From: Pseudomonadota bacterium
Lineage (GTDB): Bacteria > Pseudomonadota > Gammaproteobacteria > Xanthomonadales > Xanthomonadaceae
Assembly: GCA_029560515.1 (NCBI GenBank)
Contig: JAKQKT010000372.1
Coordinates: 1 to 51,357 of the forward strand
Direction of reading: 5' to 3'
DNA: 51,357 nt
The notes beneath the pieces were generated by a model that saw only the letters and a list, made by a program, of their open reading frames with translations, was not told the origin of the DNA and did not search any database. Shown here one piece after another: positions 44,947 to 51,357 of the stretch. Position 1 is the first letter of the stretch. Every line of letters starts with the position of its first letter. Made by a program: the position numbers and the translations under genes.

Positions 44947-45348
44947 TCAGCTATTTATCCACGCCATGAACCGCGGGCCAAGAATGCAGGCCCAGCAAAG
45001 CAACACTATAAGGTCGGCCAGGAACACCGAAGCTGAACCCAGATCCTTTGCACGGCCGGACAACTCGTGGCGTTCACCTCCGAAGCGGTCCACCACGGCT
45101 TCAATGGCGGAATTGATCACTTCGACAATCAATACCAGGATCAGGCTGGAAACCAGCAGGGCCTTTTCGATACCGGTTTCGCCAGCCCACAGACCGAGCG
45201 GCGCAAAAACGATGAACAGATAAACCTCAAGTCGAAACGAAGATTCGAAATCCCATGCCGCCTTCAGGCCTTTCATGGACCATTTGAATGCATTGATGAT
45301 CTGGAAAACGTTTCGGGGTGCATTTTGGCTTTCGGTACTGTCGGCCAT
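44947..45348 (-). CDS. dgkA: Diacylglycerol kinase DgkA
   Basis: Small trimeric inner-membrane kinase that recycles diacylglycerol to phosphatidic acid. 133 residues (E. coli 122). Three helices; the active-site region is 'VEVINSAIEAVVDRFGGERHELSGRAKDLGSASVFLADLIVLLCW' with the conserved Glu/Asn/Asp/Lys set. N-terminal amphipathic 'AFKWSMKGLKAAWDFESSFRLEVYLF'. Co-transcribed with the TerC-type gene and possibly lgt, which generates no diacylglycerol itself; the link to lipid turnover is general. Confidence 0.95.
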   Translation of the reverse strand: MADSTESQNAPRNVFQIINAFKWSMKGLKAAWDFESSFRLEVYLFIVFAPLGLWAGETGIEKALLVSSLILVLIVEVINSAIEAVVDRFGGERHELSGRAKDLGSASVFLADLIVLLCWACILGPRFMAWINS

Positions 45349-45470
45349 CAGTCATCCATTGGGGCGGGCAAGCCGCGTATTTTGCCACAACCTGCCCCGA
45401 AACATGACCTTGAGCAGGCGTAAATTCGGCCCCATTGTGTGACATTGACCCCACATAACCGGAGATTTCG

Positions 45471-46124
45471 ATGTTTGACGCGGAAAAGCTGCTTGGACAG
45501 ATGATGGGAGATGCACTTTCGGGCTCGCTGGGCGGCAGGAAGCGCAAGCATAAACGCCAGTCTTCGGGGCTTTCGGGCCTGCTTGGCGGCGTCTCGACCG
45601 GTACCAAGGCCAAAATCGGCATTGGCTTGCTGGGTCTGGCATATGCCGCATATGAACATTACAAACAAACGCCAGCGACGGCTTCTGCTCCCACTGCCGC
45701 CACCCCTCCACCGCCGCCCGGCCCAAGCGTCCAAACCATGCCGCCGCCACCGCCGGCAGCCAGCCCCGTGATTGCCAACAGCAACGAGAATGCGCTGCAT
45801 TTGATCCGCGCGATGATCACCGCGGCCGATGCCGATGGCCTGATCGATGCCGAAGAACGCGAGAGCATTCTAGCCCGCGCCCGCGAGGCAGGTCTGGATG
45901 CAGAAAGCCTGCAAGCCCTGAATATCGAAATCAATGCACCGATGAATTTGAAACAGTTGCTTGTCCGCACGCCGGATCATCTTCGCGATGAAACTTACGC
46001 CGCGGCCTTGATTGCGATTACCGCCGACAGCCAGGAAGAGCGTGATTTTCTGGACCAATTGGCGATAGGGCTAAAACTGGACACCCAGGCACGCCAGGAA
46101 ATTCACCAGCAACTCGGTTTGTGA
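45471..46124 (+). CDS. DUF533 / TerB-fold membrane-associated protein (YebE-like)
   Basis: 217 residues. 'MFDAEKLLGQMMGDALSG' begins the family, followed by a Gly/Arg/Lys-rich stretch and a hydrophobic segment (AKIGIGLLGLAYAAYEHY), a Pro/Ala-rich linker, and a C-terminal helical TerB-like domain ('LIRAMITAADADGLIDAEERESILARAREAGLDAESLQALNIEINAPMNLKQLL') with conserved acidic residues. In enteric bacteria the relative YebE responds to envelope stress; function unknown. A GGAG site lies upstream of the ATG. Next gene in the same direction is the AIM24-type protein, separated by 100 bases and a palindromic repeat. Confidence 0.87.
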   Translation: MFDAEKLLGQMMGDALSGSLGGRKRKHKRQSSGLSGLLGGVSTGTKAKIGIGLLGLAYAAYEHYKQTPATASAPTAATPPPPPGPSVQTMPPPPPAASPVIANSNENALHLIRAMITAADADGLIDAEERESILARAREAGLDAESLQALNIEINAPMNLKQLLVRTPDHLRDETYAAALIAITADSQEERDFLDQLAIGLKLDTQARQEIHQQLGL

Positions 46125-46151
46125 TTTTCACGCAAAGCCATGATCCCGAAT

Positions 46152-46183
46152 GCCCCGGGTGAGATAGAGCCATCACCCGGGCT
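46152..46183. repeat. Palindromic repeat, CCCGGGTGA / TCACCCGGG arms
   Basis: Nine-base arms at 46154-46162 and 46173-46181 around a ten-base loop (GATAGAGCCA), in the DUF533-AIM24 gap. The minus strand reads GTAGCCCGGGTGATGG, a layout like dispersed GTAGCCCGG repeats of proteobacteria. Confidence 0.65.
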
Positions 46184-46224
46184 ACGTCAAAATCTAACCA
46201 ACTCGACTCAATCGGAGAACGACA

Positions 46225-47235
46225 ATGCATCAATGGTTTTTCAGCTATGACGGCCAGCAAACGGGGCCACTCGATCAGAACGCTGCCGTCGCGCAAGCGA
46301 TAAAAAATCCGAATGGCCATTGCTGGCGCCAGGGCTTTGCCGAATGGCAGGCGATTGCCAGCTGTGCGGAATTGCGCGCCGAAACCGCACCCGGCGCAAT
46401 GACTGCGCCACCGCCGCCAAGCCAGCATCAGCAACGAAGCGATGTGATTGATTACAAAATCTTCGGTGAAGATATGCAATTCGTCGAAATAGAACTCGAC
46501 CCCGGAGAAAGCACCGTCGCCGAAGCGGGTTCGCTGATGTACAAGGATTCGGCCATTTCGATGGAAACCGTTTTCGGCGATGGTTCCGCAGCCTCCAGCG
46601 GCGGCGGCTTCATGGACAAACTGGTCGGGGCCGGCAAGCGCCTGATTACCGGTGAAAGCCTGTTCACCACTATGTTCTCGCATACCGGCCAGGGCAAGGC
46701 GAAAGTCGCATTCGCCGCACCTTACCCCGGTACTATCGTGCCGATGACCTTGAGCAACTATGGCGGAAAAATCATCTGCCAGAAGGATGCCTTCCTGTGT
46801 GCGGCACGCGGTGTTTCCATCGGCATTTTCTTCCAGAAAAAGGTGATGACGGCCTTGTTCGGCGGCGAAGGTTTCATCATGCAGAAGCTGGAAGGCGACG
46901 GCATGGTCTTCATTCATGCCGGCGGCACGATTGTCGAACGCGAACTCAAAGCGGGTGAGCGGCTGGATGTGGATACGGGCTGCGTGGTCGCCATGACCAG
47001 CTCGGTGAATTTCGATATCAAATCGGTTGGCAGCGTGAAGTCGGCCTTGTTCGGCGGCGAAGGCGTATTTCTGGCCACCCTGACCGGACCCGGCAAGATC
47101 TGGATTCAATCGTTGCCGTTCTCGCGTCTGGCAGGGCGCATGTACAGCGCAATGCCGAAACAAGGCGGAAGCCGCGATGAAGGTTCGATTCTTGGCGGTT
47201 TAGGTGGAATTATTTCCGGCGATCGCAATTTCTGA
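46225..47235 (+). CDS. GYF_2 (DUF4339) - AIM24/TIGR00266 fusion protein
   Basis: 336 residues. The N-terminal 50-residue GYF_2-type domain ('QWFFSYDGQQTGPLDQNAAVAQAIKNPNGHCWRQGFAEWQAI') is followed by a short Pro-rich linker. A TIGR00266/AIM24 tandem beta-barrel domain then follows ('DYKIFGEDMQFVEIELDPGESTVAEAGSLMYKDSAISMET ... GGKIICQKDAFLCAARGVSIGIFFQKK ... GDGMVFIHAGGTIVERELKAGERLDVDTGCVVAM'). Cytoplasmic or membrane-associated; no signal. Function of bacterial AIM24 homologues is unknown (mitochondrial AIM24 affects cristae). Combination with a GYF_2 domain suggests protein-protein recognition. Confidence 0.88.
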   Translation: MHQWFFSYDGQQTGPLDQNAAVAQAIKNPNGHCWRQGFAEWQAIASCAELRAETAPGAMTAPPPPSQHQQRSDVIDYKIFGEDMQFVEIELDPGESTVAEAGSLMYKDSAISMETVFGDGSAASSGGGFMDKLVGAGKRLITGESLFTTMFSHTGQGKAKVAFAAPYPGTIVPMTLSNYGGKIICQKDAFLCAARGVSIGIFFQKKVMTALFGGEGFIMQKLEGDGMVFIHAGGTIVERELKAGERLDVDTGCVVAMTSSVNFDIKSVGSVKSALFGGEGVFLATLTGPGKIWIQSLPFSRLAGRMYSAMPKQGGSRDEGSILGGLGGIISGDRNF

Positions 47236-47249
47236 CAATAAAGCGTTAC

Positions 47250-47329
47250 TGTGGGAGCTGGTTTACCAGCGATTGATGCTTGAACACACTGCACAACGTA
47301 GTTTGCATCGCCGGTGAACCAGCTCCACA
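47250..47329. repeat. Inverted pair of REP-like elements (BIME-like)
   Basis: TGTGGGAGCTGGTTTACCAGCGAT (47250-47273) and its near-complete reverse complement ATCGCCGGTGAACCAGCTCCACA (47307-47329), 33 bases apart. Each arm contains its own CTGGT/ACCAG hairpin and GTGGGAGC head, the form of pseudomonad REPs. It lies between two convergent genes and could act as a strong mRNA-stabilising or termination structure. Confidence 0.85.
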
Positions 47330-47335
47330 AACTTG

Positions 47336-48373
47336 TCAGTCTCTAAAAATCGCAGTGCCGCGCGTACCGTCTGGATTTATCCAGCCACGTGACATGCCGC
47401 CGGTATTGAAAGGCATTGCGATATTGCCGTCTTTGTCCAGTGCGATCGCACCGCCATCGCCACCCATTTCCGGCACGATTTTATTGATCACGTCTTCGGC
47501 CGCCAATGCGAGTGAATCGCCGCGATATTCCACTCGTGCGCAGATATCGTGCGCTACCACTGCGCGGATATAGAACTCGCCCCAACCGGTACCCGATACG
47601 CCGCATTTGTCGGTGGCGAAGGTTCCGGCACCGATAATCGGCGAATCACCCACCCGGCTCCATTTCTTGTTCGTCATGCCGCCCGTGGAAGTTCCTGCGG
47701 CGATATGACCCTGTTGATCCAGTGCAACCGCACCGACGGTACCGAAATAGGTGCCTTGCACGGTATGCGTCAGTTCCGCCATTTCCTTGGCTTTTGCATC
47801 CTGCAGTTGCTGCCAGCGTTTTTCAGTATCGAAATACTTCGGATCAACGCGTTCGATATCCTTTTGTGTATCGGCAAATTTTTCCGCACCCTCGCCGGCC
47901 AGCATGACGTGCGGCGATTTTTCCATGACGCTGCGTGCCAGCAGGATCGGATTTTTCACGGTAGTCACGCCGGCAACCGCGCCAGCGCGCCGGGTATGCC
48001 CTTCCATCACGGAGGCATCGAGCTCGTGGCCGCCTTCCGCATTGAAGACCGAGCCCTTGCCTGCATTGAACCAGGGCGAATCTTCCAGCACGATGATGGC
48101 AGCCGTCACTGCTTCCAGTGCTGGACCGCCGCGACTAAGTACCGCATAGCCCGCATCAAGAGCGCGATTCAAGTCCTGCTGCATGAGTTTGGCATCCGCT
48201 TCCGGAATGGATTCGCGACTGACGACACCTGCGCCGCCATGGATAACCAACGCAAATTTCTTGTTCGGGGAATTGTCTGGCATGGTCTTTTCTTTTTGAT
48301 TTTGGGCAGCGCTTGATACGGAAATCGTGGCGAAACCCAACAGCGGAATGATGAGCAATAGCAGTCGATGCAT
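47336..48373 (-). CDS. Exported isoaspartyl peptidase / plant-type L-asparaginase
   Basis: Ntn-hydrolase that cleaves beta-aspartyl dipeptides and asparagine after autoproteolysis. 345 residues from the ATG at 48373, with an AGGAG site six bases upstream (track start at 48400 lacks one). Signal peptide 'HRLLLLIIPLLGFATISVSSAAQ' implies a periplasmic enzyme; E. coli IaaA is cytoplasmic. The nucleophile is Thr212 in 'YFGTVGAVALDQ' with cleavage expected before it. Oxyanion and substrate residues are in 'GTSTGGMTNKKWSRVGDSPIIGAGTF', and 'GGDGGAIALDKDGNIAMPFNTGGM' is conserved. The interdomain loop (about 160-205) is long. Convergent REP elements follow its stop. Confidence 0.92.
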   Translation of the reverse strand: MHRLLLLIIPLLGFATISVSSAAQNQKEKTMPDNSPNKKFALVIHGGAGVVSRESIPEADAKLMQQDLNRALDAGYAVLSRGGPALEAVTAAIIVLEDSPWFNAGKGSVFNAEGGHELDASVMEGHTRRAGAVAGVTTVKNPILLARSVMEKSPHVMLAGEGAEKFADTQKDIERVDPKYFDTEKRWQQLQDAKAKEMAELTHTVQGTYFGTVGAVALDQQGHIAAGTSTGGMTNKKWSRVGDSPIIGAGTFATDKCGVSGTGWGEFYIRAVVAHDICARVEYRGDSLALAAEDVINKIVPEMGGDGGAIALDKDGNIAMPFNTGGMSRGWINPDGTRGTAIFRD

Positions 48374-48444
48374 GGCTGGCTCCTTTGGTGCAGCAAGCAT
48401 AACGGCTTGCCGATTCTAGTCCAAGCAAAAGACCCGGTTTTTCT

Positions 48445-49764
48445 TTAGTGTGTGGCGTGATTCACGATCGCCTTGGGAAATTCGATGCTGGCCCGCGTGC
48501 CCTCGCCGAGGCGACTTTCAAGCTTCACCGGCCAGTGATAGCGATCTGACAATCGGCGCACGATCGACAAACCGACACCCTGCCCTTCCTTGCTGTGATT
48601 GCTGCCGCGGAAAAACGTGTCGTACACCTTGTCGAGATCTTCCTTGGCCATGCCCACGCCGGTATCGATAACCGTGATGCGCCCAAGTTCGATCACGACC
48701 CGTATGCTGCCTTCGTCGGTGTAATTGCAGGCATTGCGCAACAGATTGCTGAACATCACGCTCAATACTCGCGATGGTGCGAAAAGGTCGAAATCCTGGA
48801 TAACCTCCACCTTCAAGGTCACCGGCTTGTCACGCAACAAAATCTGCGCCTTGTCGACTTCATCGGCGATCACGTCCGCCACCGAGAATTCCTCGTCCGG
48901 CAAACCGGTGTCGCCCTCACGTGCCAGGATCAGGAAACTTTCAATCAGGGCTTCCATGTCTCGACCGGCCTGCTTGATGCGGGTCAGCGATTTTTTGGAT
49001 GAAGCGGACATGCCTTCATCGCCGCACATCATGTCGCCGGCGACACGAATCACGGTCAATGGTGTCCTCAATTCATGCGATGCATCGCGGGTAAAATTCC
49101 GTTCGCGTTCGACAAAATTATTGATGCGCGATGCGTAATCATGCAACGACGATGCGAGCGTGAAGGTTTCGCCCTCGACATCGCTCGGCAGATTTTCCGG
49201 TTTGATGGAATTGGCATCGGGGTTTTTCGGATCCCAGAGCTTGACCTGGTTTGCGAGCCAGATTACTGGCGACACCGCGCGTTTGGAGGCACGATAGGTA
49301 CTGAAGGCGATCAGGTACACCACGGCAAGCACGAGCGCCAGCGGCACCATGCCGAACCAGAATGCCAAGGCATCGACTTGGTCCTGCTTGAACTGCAAGA
49401 AAAGATGGCGGTCATCGCGCTGCTCGACCAGTATCAATGCTCCGCCTTTTTCCTGCGGCAGGCTGTGGAATCCAAGCGACAAGCCGCGCATGGTTTCCGG
49501 CAGCACCGCTTCGGAATCGCCATTGAACAAGAGATACCCTTTCATATTGTAGGTATCGGGCGCCGTCGCATTCTTGTTCGCTTGCAGGATGTCCCAGTAA
49601 TGCTTCGCTTCCTGTTCCAGCGCCTGCCGGATAAGGACATGCTTGAGGATGATCGAGGCACCATAGACACCCAGTATTGCCGCGAAACTGATCACGGCAG
49701 CTTGCAGGATGAAGGCTGTCCAGATTTTCCGGCGCAGACCCGCGTTTGCCGATAATTTAGTCAT
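48445..49764 (-). CDS. Two-component sensor histidine kinase
   Basis: Membrane sensor kinase, 439 residues from the ATG at 49764; the track extends upstream into the regulator gene. TM1 'IWTAFILQAAVISFAAILGVYGASIIL' (about 14-40), periplasmic domain of about 110 residues, TM2 'FWFGMVPLALVLAVVYLIAFSTY', a HAMP-like region, HisKA with phospho-His in 'NFTRDASHELRTPLTVIRVAGDMM', and HATPase with N box 'NLLRNACNYTDEG', 'DTGVGMAKEDLDKVYDTFFRG' and 'GQGVGLSIVRRLSDRY'. The signal is unknown. It follows the response regulator by 29 bases. A PhoQ/PmrB-like role is possible but unsupported. Confidence 0.92.
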   Translation of the reverse strand: MTKLSANAGLRRKIWTAFILQAAVISFAAILGVYGASIILKHVLIRQALEQEAKHYWDILQANKNATAPDTYNMKGYLLFNGDSEAVLPETMRGLSLGFHSLPQEKGGALILVEQRDDRHLFLQFKQDQVDALAFWFGMVPLALVLAVVYLIAFSTYRASKRAVSPVIWLANQVKLWDPKNPDANSIKPENLPSDVEGETFTLASSLHDYASRINNFVERERNFTRDASHELRTPLTVIRVAGDMMCGDEGMSASSKKSLTRIKQAGRDMEALIESFLILAREGDTGLPDEEFSVADVIADEVDKAQILLRDKPVTLKVEVIQDFDLFAPSRVLSVMFSNLLRNACNYTDEGSIRVVIELGRITVIDTGVGMAKEDLDKVYDTFFRGSNHSKEGQGVGLSIVRRLSDRYHWPVKLESRLGEGTRASIEFPKAIVNHATH

Positions 49765-49793
49765 GGGGTTTGGCGCGCGTTTCCTGGAAGGTG

Positions 49794-50507
49794 TTATGCA
49801 GTCGGCGCAGTCTCTAGATCCGCAATGCGGTAGCCGGCCGTTTGCACAGTATGCAGCAACTGTTTGTCGAACGGACGATCGACGCATTTGCGCAAATTAT
49901 AAAGATGGCTTCGCAGGGTATCGGAATCAGGCAGGCCGTCACCCCAGATTTCGCGCTCGATATCGCGACGGGTGACAACGCGCGGCGACTCGCGCATCAG
50001 AATCGTCAGCAGCCGCAAACCGATAGGCGACAGGAATATTTCCTGACCACCGCGCGTGACACGCAAGCTGGCGGTATCGAGCACCAGATCGGCAATTTTC
50101 AACACCTCGGCACTTACCTGGCGGCGATCGCGGCGAATCAATGCTCGCACACGCGCTTCGAGTTCCTGGATGGCGAAAGGCTTGACCAGATAATCATCGG
50201 CGCCGGCTTCGAGTCCGGTGACTTTATCGTTGAGCGTGTCGCGTGCGGTCAGCATCAATACCGGCGTTGATTTTTTTGCCTCGTTGCGCAGCTTTCGGCA
50301 TAAATCGGTGCCATCCAGTCGCGGCAGCATCAAGTCCAGCACGATGACGTCATAACTGTTGTCGACTGCCAGTCTATAGCCGTCCAGGCCGTCACTCGCA
50401 TAATCCACGCCAAAGCCTTTGGATTCGAGATATTCACCCACCATTTCCGACAAATTACGATTATCTTCGACCAGCAAAATCAGTCCCGACGGGTCATCAC
50501 GGCGCAT
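49794..50507 (-). CDS. OmpR-family response regulator
   Basis: Cognate regulator of the downstream kinase, 237 residues. Receiver domain: acidic pair in 'ILLVEDNRNLSEMV', phospho-Asp in 'YDVIVLDLMLPRLDGTDLC', Lys in 'DDYLVKPFAIQELEARV'. The C-terminal winged-helix (trans_reg_C) has 'LSPIGLRLLTILMRESPRVVTRRDIEREIWGDGLPDSDTLRSHLYNLRKCVDRPF'. An AGGAG site lies seven bases before the ATG. Targets unknown; no adjacent regulon gene other than the kinase. Confidence 0.95.
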   Translation of the reverse strand: MRRDDPSGLILLVEDNRNLSEMVGEYLESKGFGVDYASDGLDGYRLAVDNSYDVIVLDLMLPRLDGTDLCRKLRNEAKKSTPVLMLTARDTLNDKVTGLEAGADDYLVKPFAIQELEARVRALIRRDRRQVSAEVLKIADLVLDTASLRVTRGGQEIFLSPIGLRLLTILMRESPRVVTRRDIEREIWGDGLPDSDTLRSHLYNLRKCVDRPFDKQLLHTVQTAGYRIADLETAPTA

Positions 50508-50626
50508 GAATATTCTCCTGTGGATTCATGCGGCGATTAGACGTGATGCGAGGTTTAATAAGCGTGAAGGCGAAACTGAACGACTTTTTGACTTAGCATA
50601 CCGATCACGAAAACAGGGAATACCTC

Positions 50627-50977
50627 ATGCCAATCCAGTGGAACGCCTATCTGATGCCCGTGCTATTGCTGCTGGGCTCCAATATCTTCATGACCTTTGC
50701 CTGGTACGGTCATCTCAAATACAAAGCCAGTCCGCTCTGGATAGTCATTGCGGTCAGTTGGGGCATCGCGTTTTTTGAATACTGCCTGCAGGTACCCGCC
50801 AACCGCATGGGCAGTGATGTTTATTCGGCACCACAACTGAAGGGGATACAGGAAATCATCACCCTGCTCGTGTTCGCCGGATTTTCCATCTGGTATCTGG
50901 GAGAGCAGATCAAATGGAACCATGTCGCCGGTTTTGTCTTGATCGTCGTGGCGGCAGTACTGATTTTCTGGGAGTAG
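50627..50977 (+). CDS. DUF486 (DMT-fold) small membrane protein
   Basis: 116-residue inner-membrane protein with four hydrophobic helices ('MPVLLLLGSNIFMTFAWYGHL', 'PLWIVIAVSWGIAFFEYCLQVP', 'IITLLVFAGFSIWYLGE', 'HVAGFVLIVVAAVLIFW'), the DUF486 family signature including 'NIFMTFAWYGHLKYK' and 'CLQVPANRMGSDVYSAPQLKGIQEIITL'. Resembles half-size drug/metabolite transporters, which work as dimers. No substrate known. It is monocistronic, divergent from the response regulator. Confidence 0.9.
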   Translation: MPIQWNAYLMPVLLLLGSNIFMTFAWYGHLKYKASPLWIVIAVSWGIAFFEYCLQVPANRMGSDVYSAPQLKGIQEIITLLVFAGFSIWYLGEQIKWNHVAGFVLIVVAAVLIFWE

Positions 50978-51051
50978 CGGTTCATGCCATGTCCGTTTTC
51001 GTCGTGCAGGCACGATATACCGATTCATCAATCCCCGGAAAATTCGCATCC

Positions 51052-51357
51052 ATGAAAAACATCCTCTTATCCATAGTATTTTTTTTATCGGCATGTTTTA
51101 GCTACGGTATCCATGCAGAAGCATCAAGCGATCAATGGCGTTTGGTAAAAAAAACCTGGGCGCTTCCGGGCGACGCATTGGAAAGATACGAGTATCAGTA
51201 CGATACCGCCGGCCGCATTATCGAAATGCGGAATTATCGCGGCAAAAAACTCAACCTGAGCGAAAAAGATTTTGTTTACGACGACCATGGTCGAATCAGC
51301 AGCTATCAAATTGTTTTCGGCGATTCGGACCCTTATCGACATGTGATGACTTACGAT
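51052..51357 (+). CDS. Exported protein with YD-like repeats (3' end cut off)
   Basis: ATG at 51052; 102 codons are open to the window edge. Signal peptide 'MKNILLSIVFFLSACFSYGIHA' (a lipobox-like LSAC is present but the sequence continues like a cleaved signal). Then 'WRLVKKTWALPGDALERYEYQYDTAGRIIEMRNYRGKKLNLSEKDFVYDDHGRISSYQIVF', which contains two 'YxYDxxGRI'-type motifs as in RHS/YD repeats. The complete family and length cannot be seen; a small surface or toxin-related protein is only one possibility. Confidence 0.6.
   Translation, partial: MKNILLSIVFFLSACFSYGIHAEASSDQWRLVKKTWALPGDALERYEYQYDTAGRIIEMRNYRGKKLNLSEKDFVYDDHGRISSYQIVFGDSDPYRHVMTYD

Noticed and set aside
46018-47163. 381-codon minus-strand ORF antisense to the AIM24-type gene
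   Set aside because: It runs across two real plus-strand genes and their intergenic repeat, and has no recognisable domain.
1-51357. CRISPR array, tRNA, rRNA, prophage or insertion sequence
   Set aside because: Scanned intergenic regions show no regularly spaced repeats, cloverleaf sequences or transposase/integrase ORFs.

Overview
The window is ordinary-looking gammaproteobacterial chromosome, densely packed with housekeeping genes plus a few accessory loci. The best guess is a Xanthomonadales/Lysobacterales-like organism. The reasons are a kup gene between ruvA and ruvB directly next to ybgC-tolQRAB, secreted DUF3011 proteins, and short palindromic repeats of the REP type seen in xanthomonads and pseudomonads. 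These are recollections of family distribution, not searches. Base composition looks mid-50s percent GC by eye, which is low for most xanthomonads. I saw no tRNA, rRNA, CRISPR array, insertion sequence or prophage gene.

Layout. 1-11243 is one long minus-strand run, read right to left: aspS, an alpha/beta hydrolase, yebC, ruvC, ruvA, kup, ruvB, ybgC, tolQ, tolR, tolA, tolB (tolB loses about its last ten codons at the window edge). Most junctions overlap or are a few bases apart. 11420-13531 holds two tandem paralogous secreted DUF3011 proteins, each ending in a strong intrinsic terminator. 13530-15788 (minus) has a FmdB-type zinc ribbon protein and the ABC-F ATPase yheS. 15995-18398 (plus) has yceH and the CPA2 antiporter ybaL. 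18558-21662 (plus) has rubrerythrin, a two-cluster Fe-S protein, a DUF3501 protein and a membrane-anchored conserved protein. 21684-24571 (minus) has a GST and a seven-helix receptor with a degenerate GGDEF domain. 24712-28546 (plus) has glnS, a Cys-rich lipoprotein, a cytidine-deaminase-fold deaminase and rlmM. 28631-32685 (minus) has a secreted seven-bladed YVTN propeller protein and the ubiquinone hydroxylases ubiI-like and ubiH. 32767-34800 (plus) has a small DUF6580-type membrane protein, a cobalamin adenosyltransferase and an HDAC-like deacetylase. 34810-35205 (minus) is msrB. 35275-41882 (plus) is lptD-surA-pdxA-rsmA-apaG-apaH, the classical cluster, with folA facing apaH as in E. coli. 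41908-45348 (minus) has folA, thyA, lgt, a TerC-type membrane protein and dgkA. 45471-47235 (plus) has a DUF533/TerB protein and a GYF_2-AIM24 protein. 47336-50507 (minus) has an exported isoaspartyl peptidase and a two-component system. 50627-51357 (plus) has a DUF486 membrane protein and the start of a secreted protein.

Functionally, the window covers envelope integrity (Tol, LptD, SurA, Lgt, DgkA), recombination (RuvABC), translation (AspRS, GlnRS, RsmA, RlmM, YheS), cofactor and nucleotide metabolism (PdxA, FolA, ThyA, UbiH/I, cobalamin adenosylation) and peroxide/redox defence (rubrerythrin, MsrB). Five or six palindromic repeats sit in intergenic or 3'-end positions. No gene-free stretch exceeds about 300 bases. 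The longest is the 231-base palindrome-rich segment upstream of the YVTN gene, followed by the 206 bases between yheS and yceH.

The least understood content is the rubrerythrin/Fe-S/DUF3501 cluster, the DUF3011 pair with its shared N-terminal module, the DUF6580-adenosyltransferase pairing and the degenerate GGDEF receptor. Start codons were revised from the ORF track where ribosome binding sites and family lengths argued for it.
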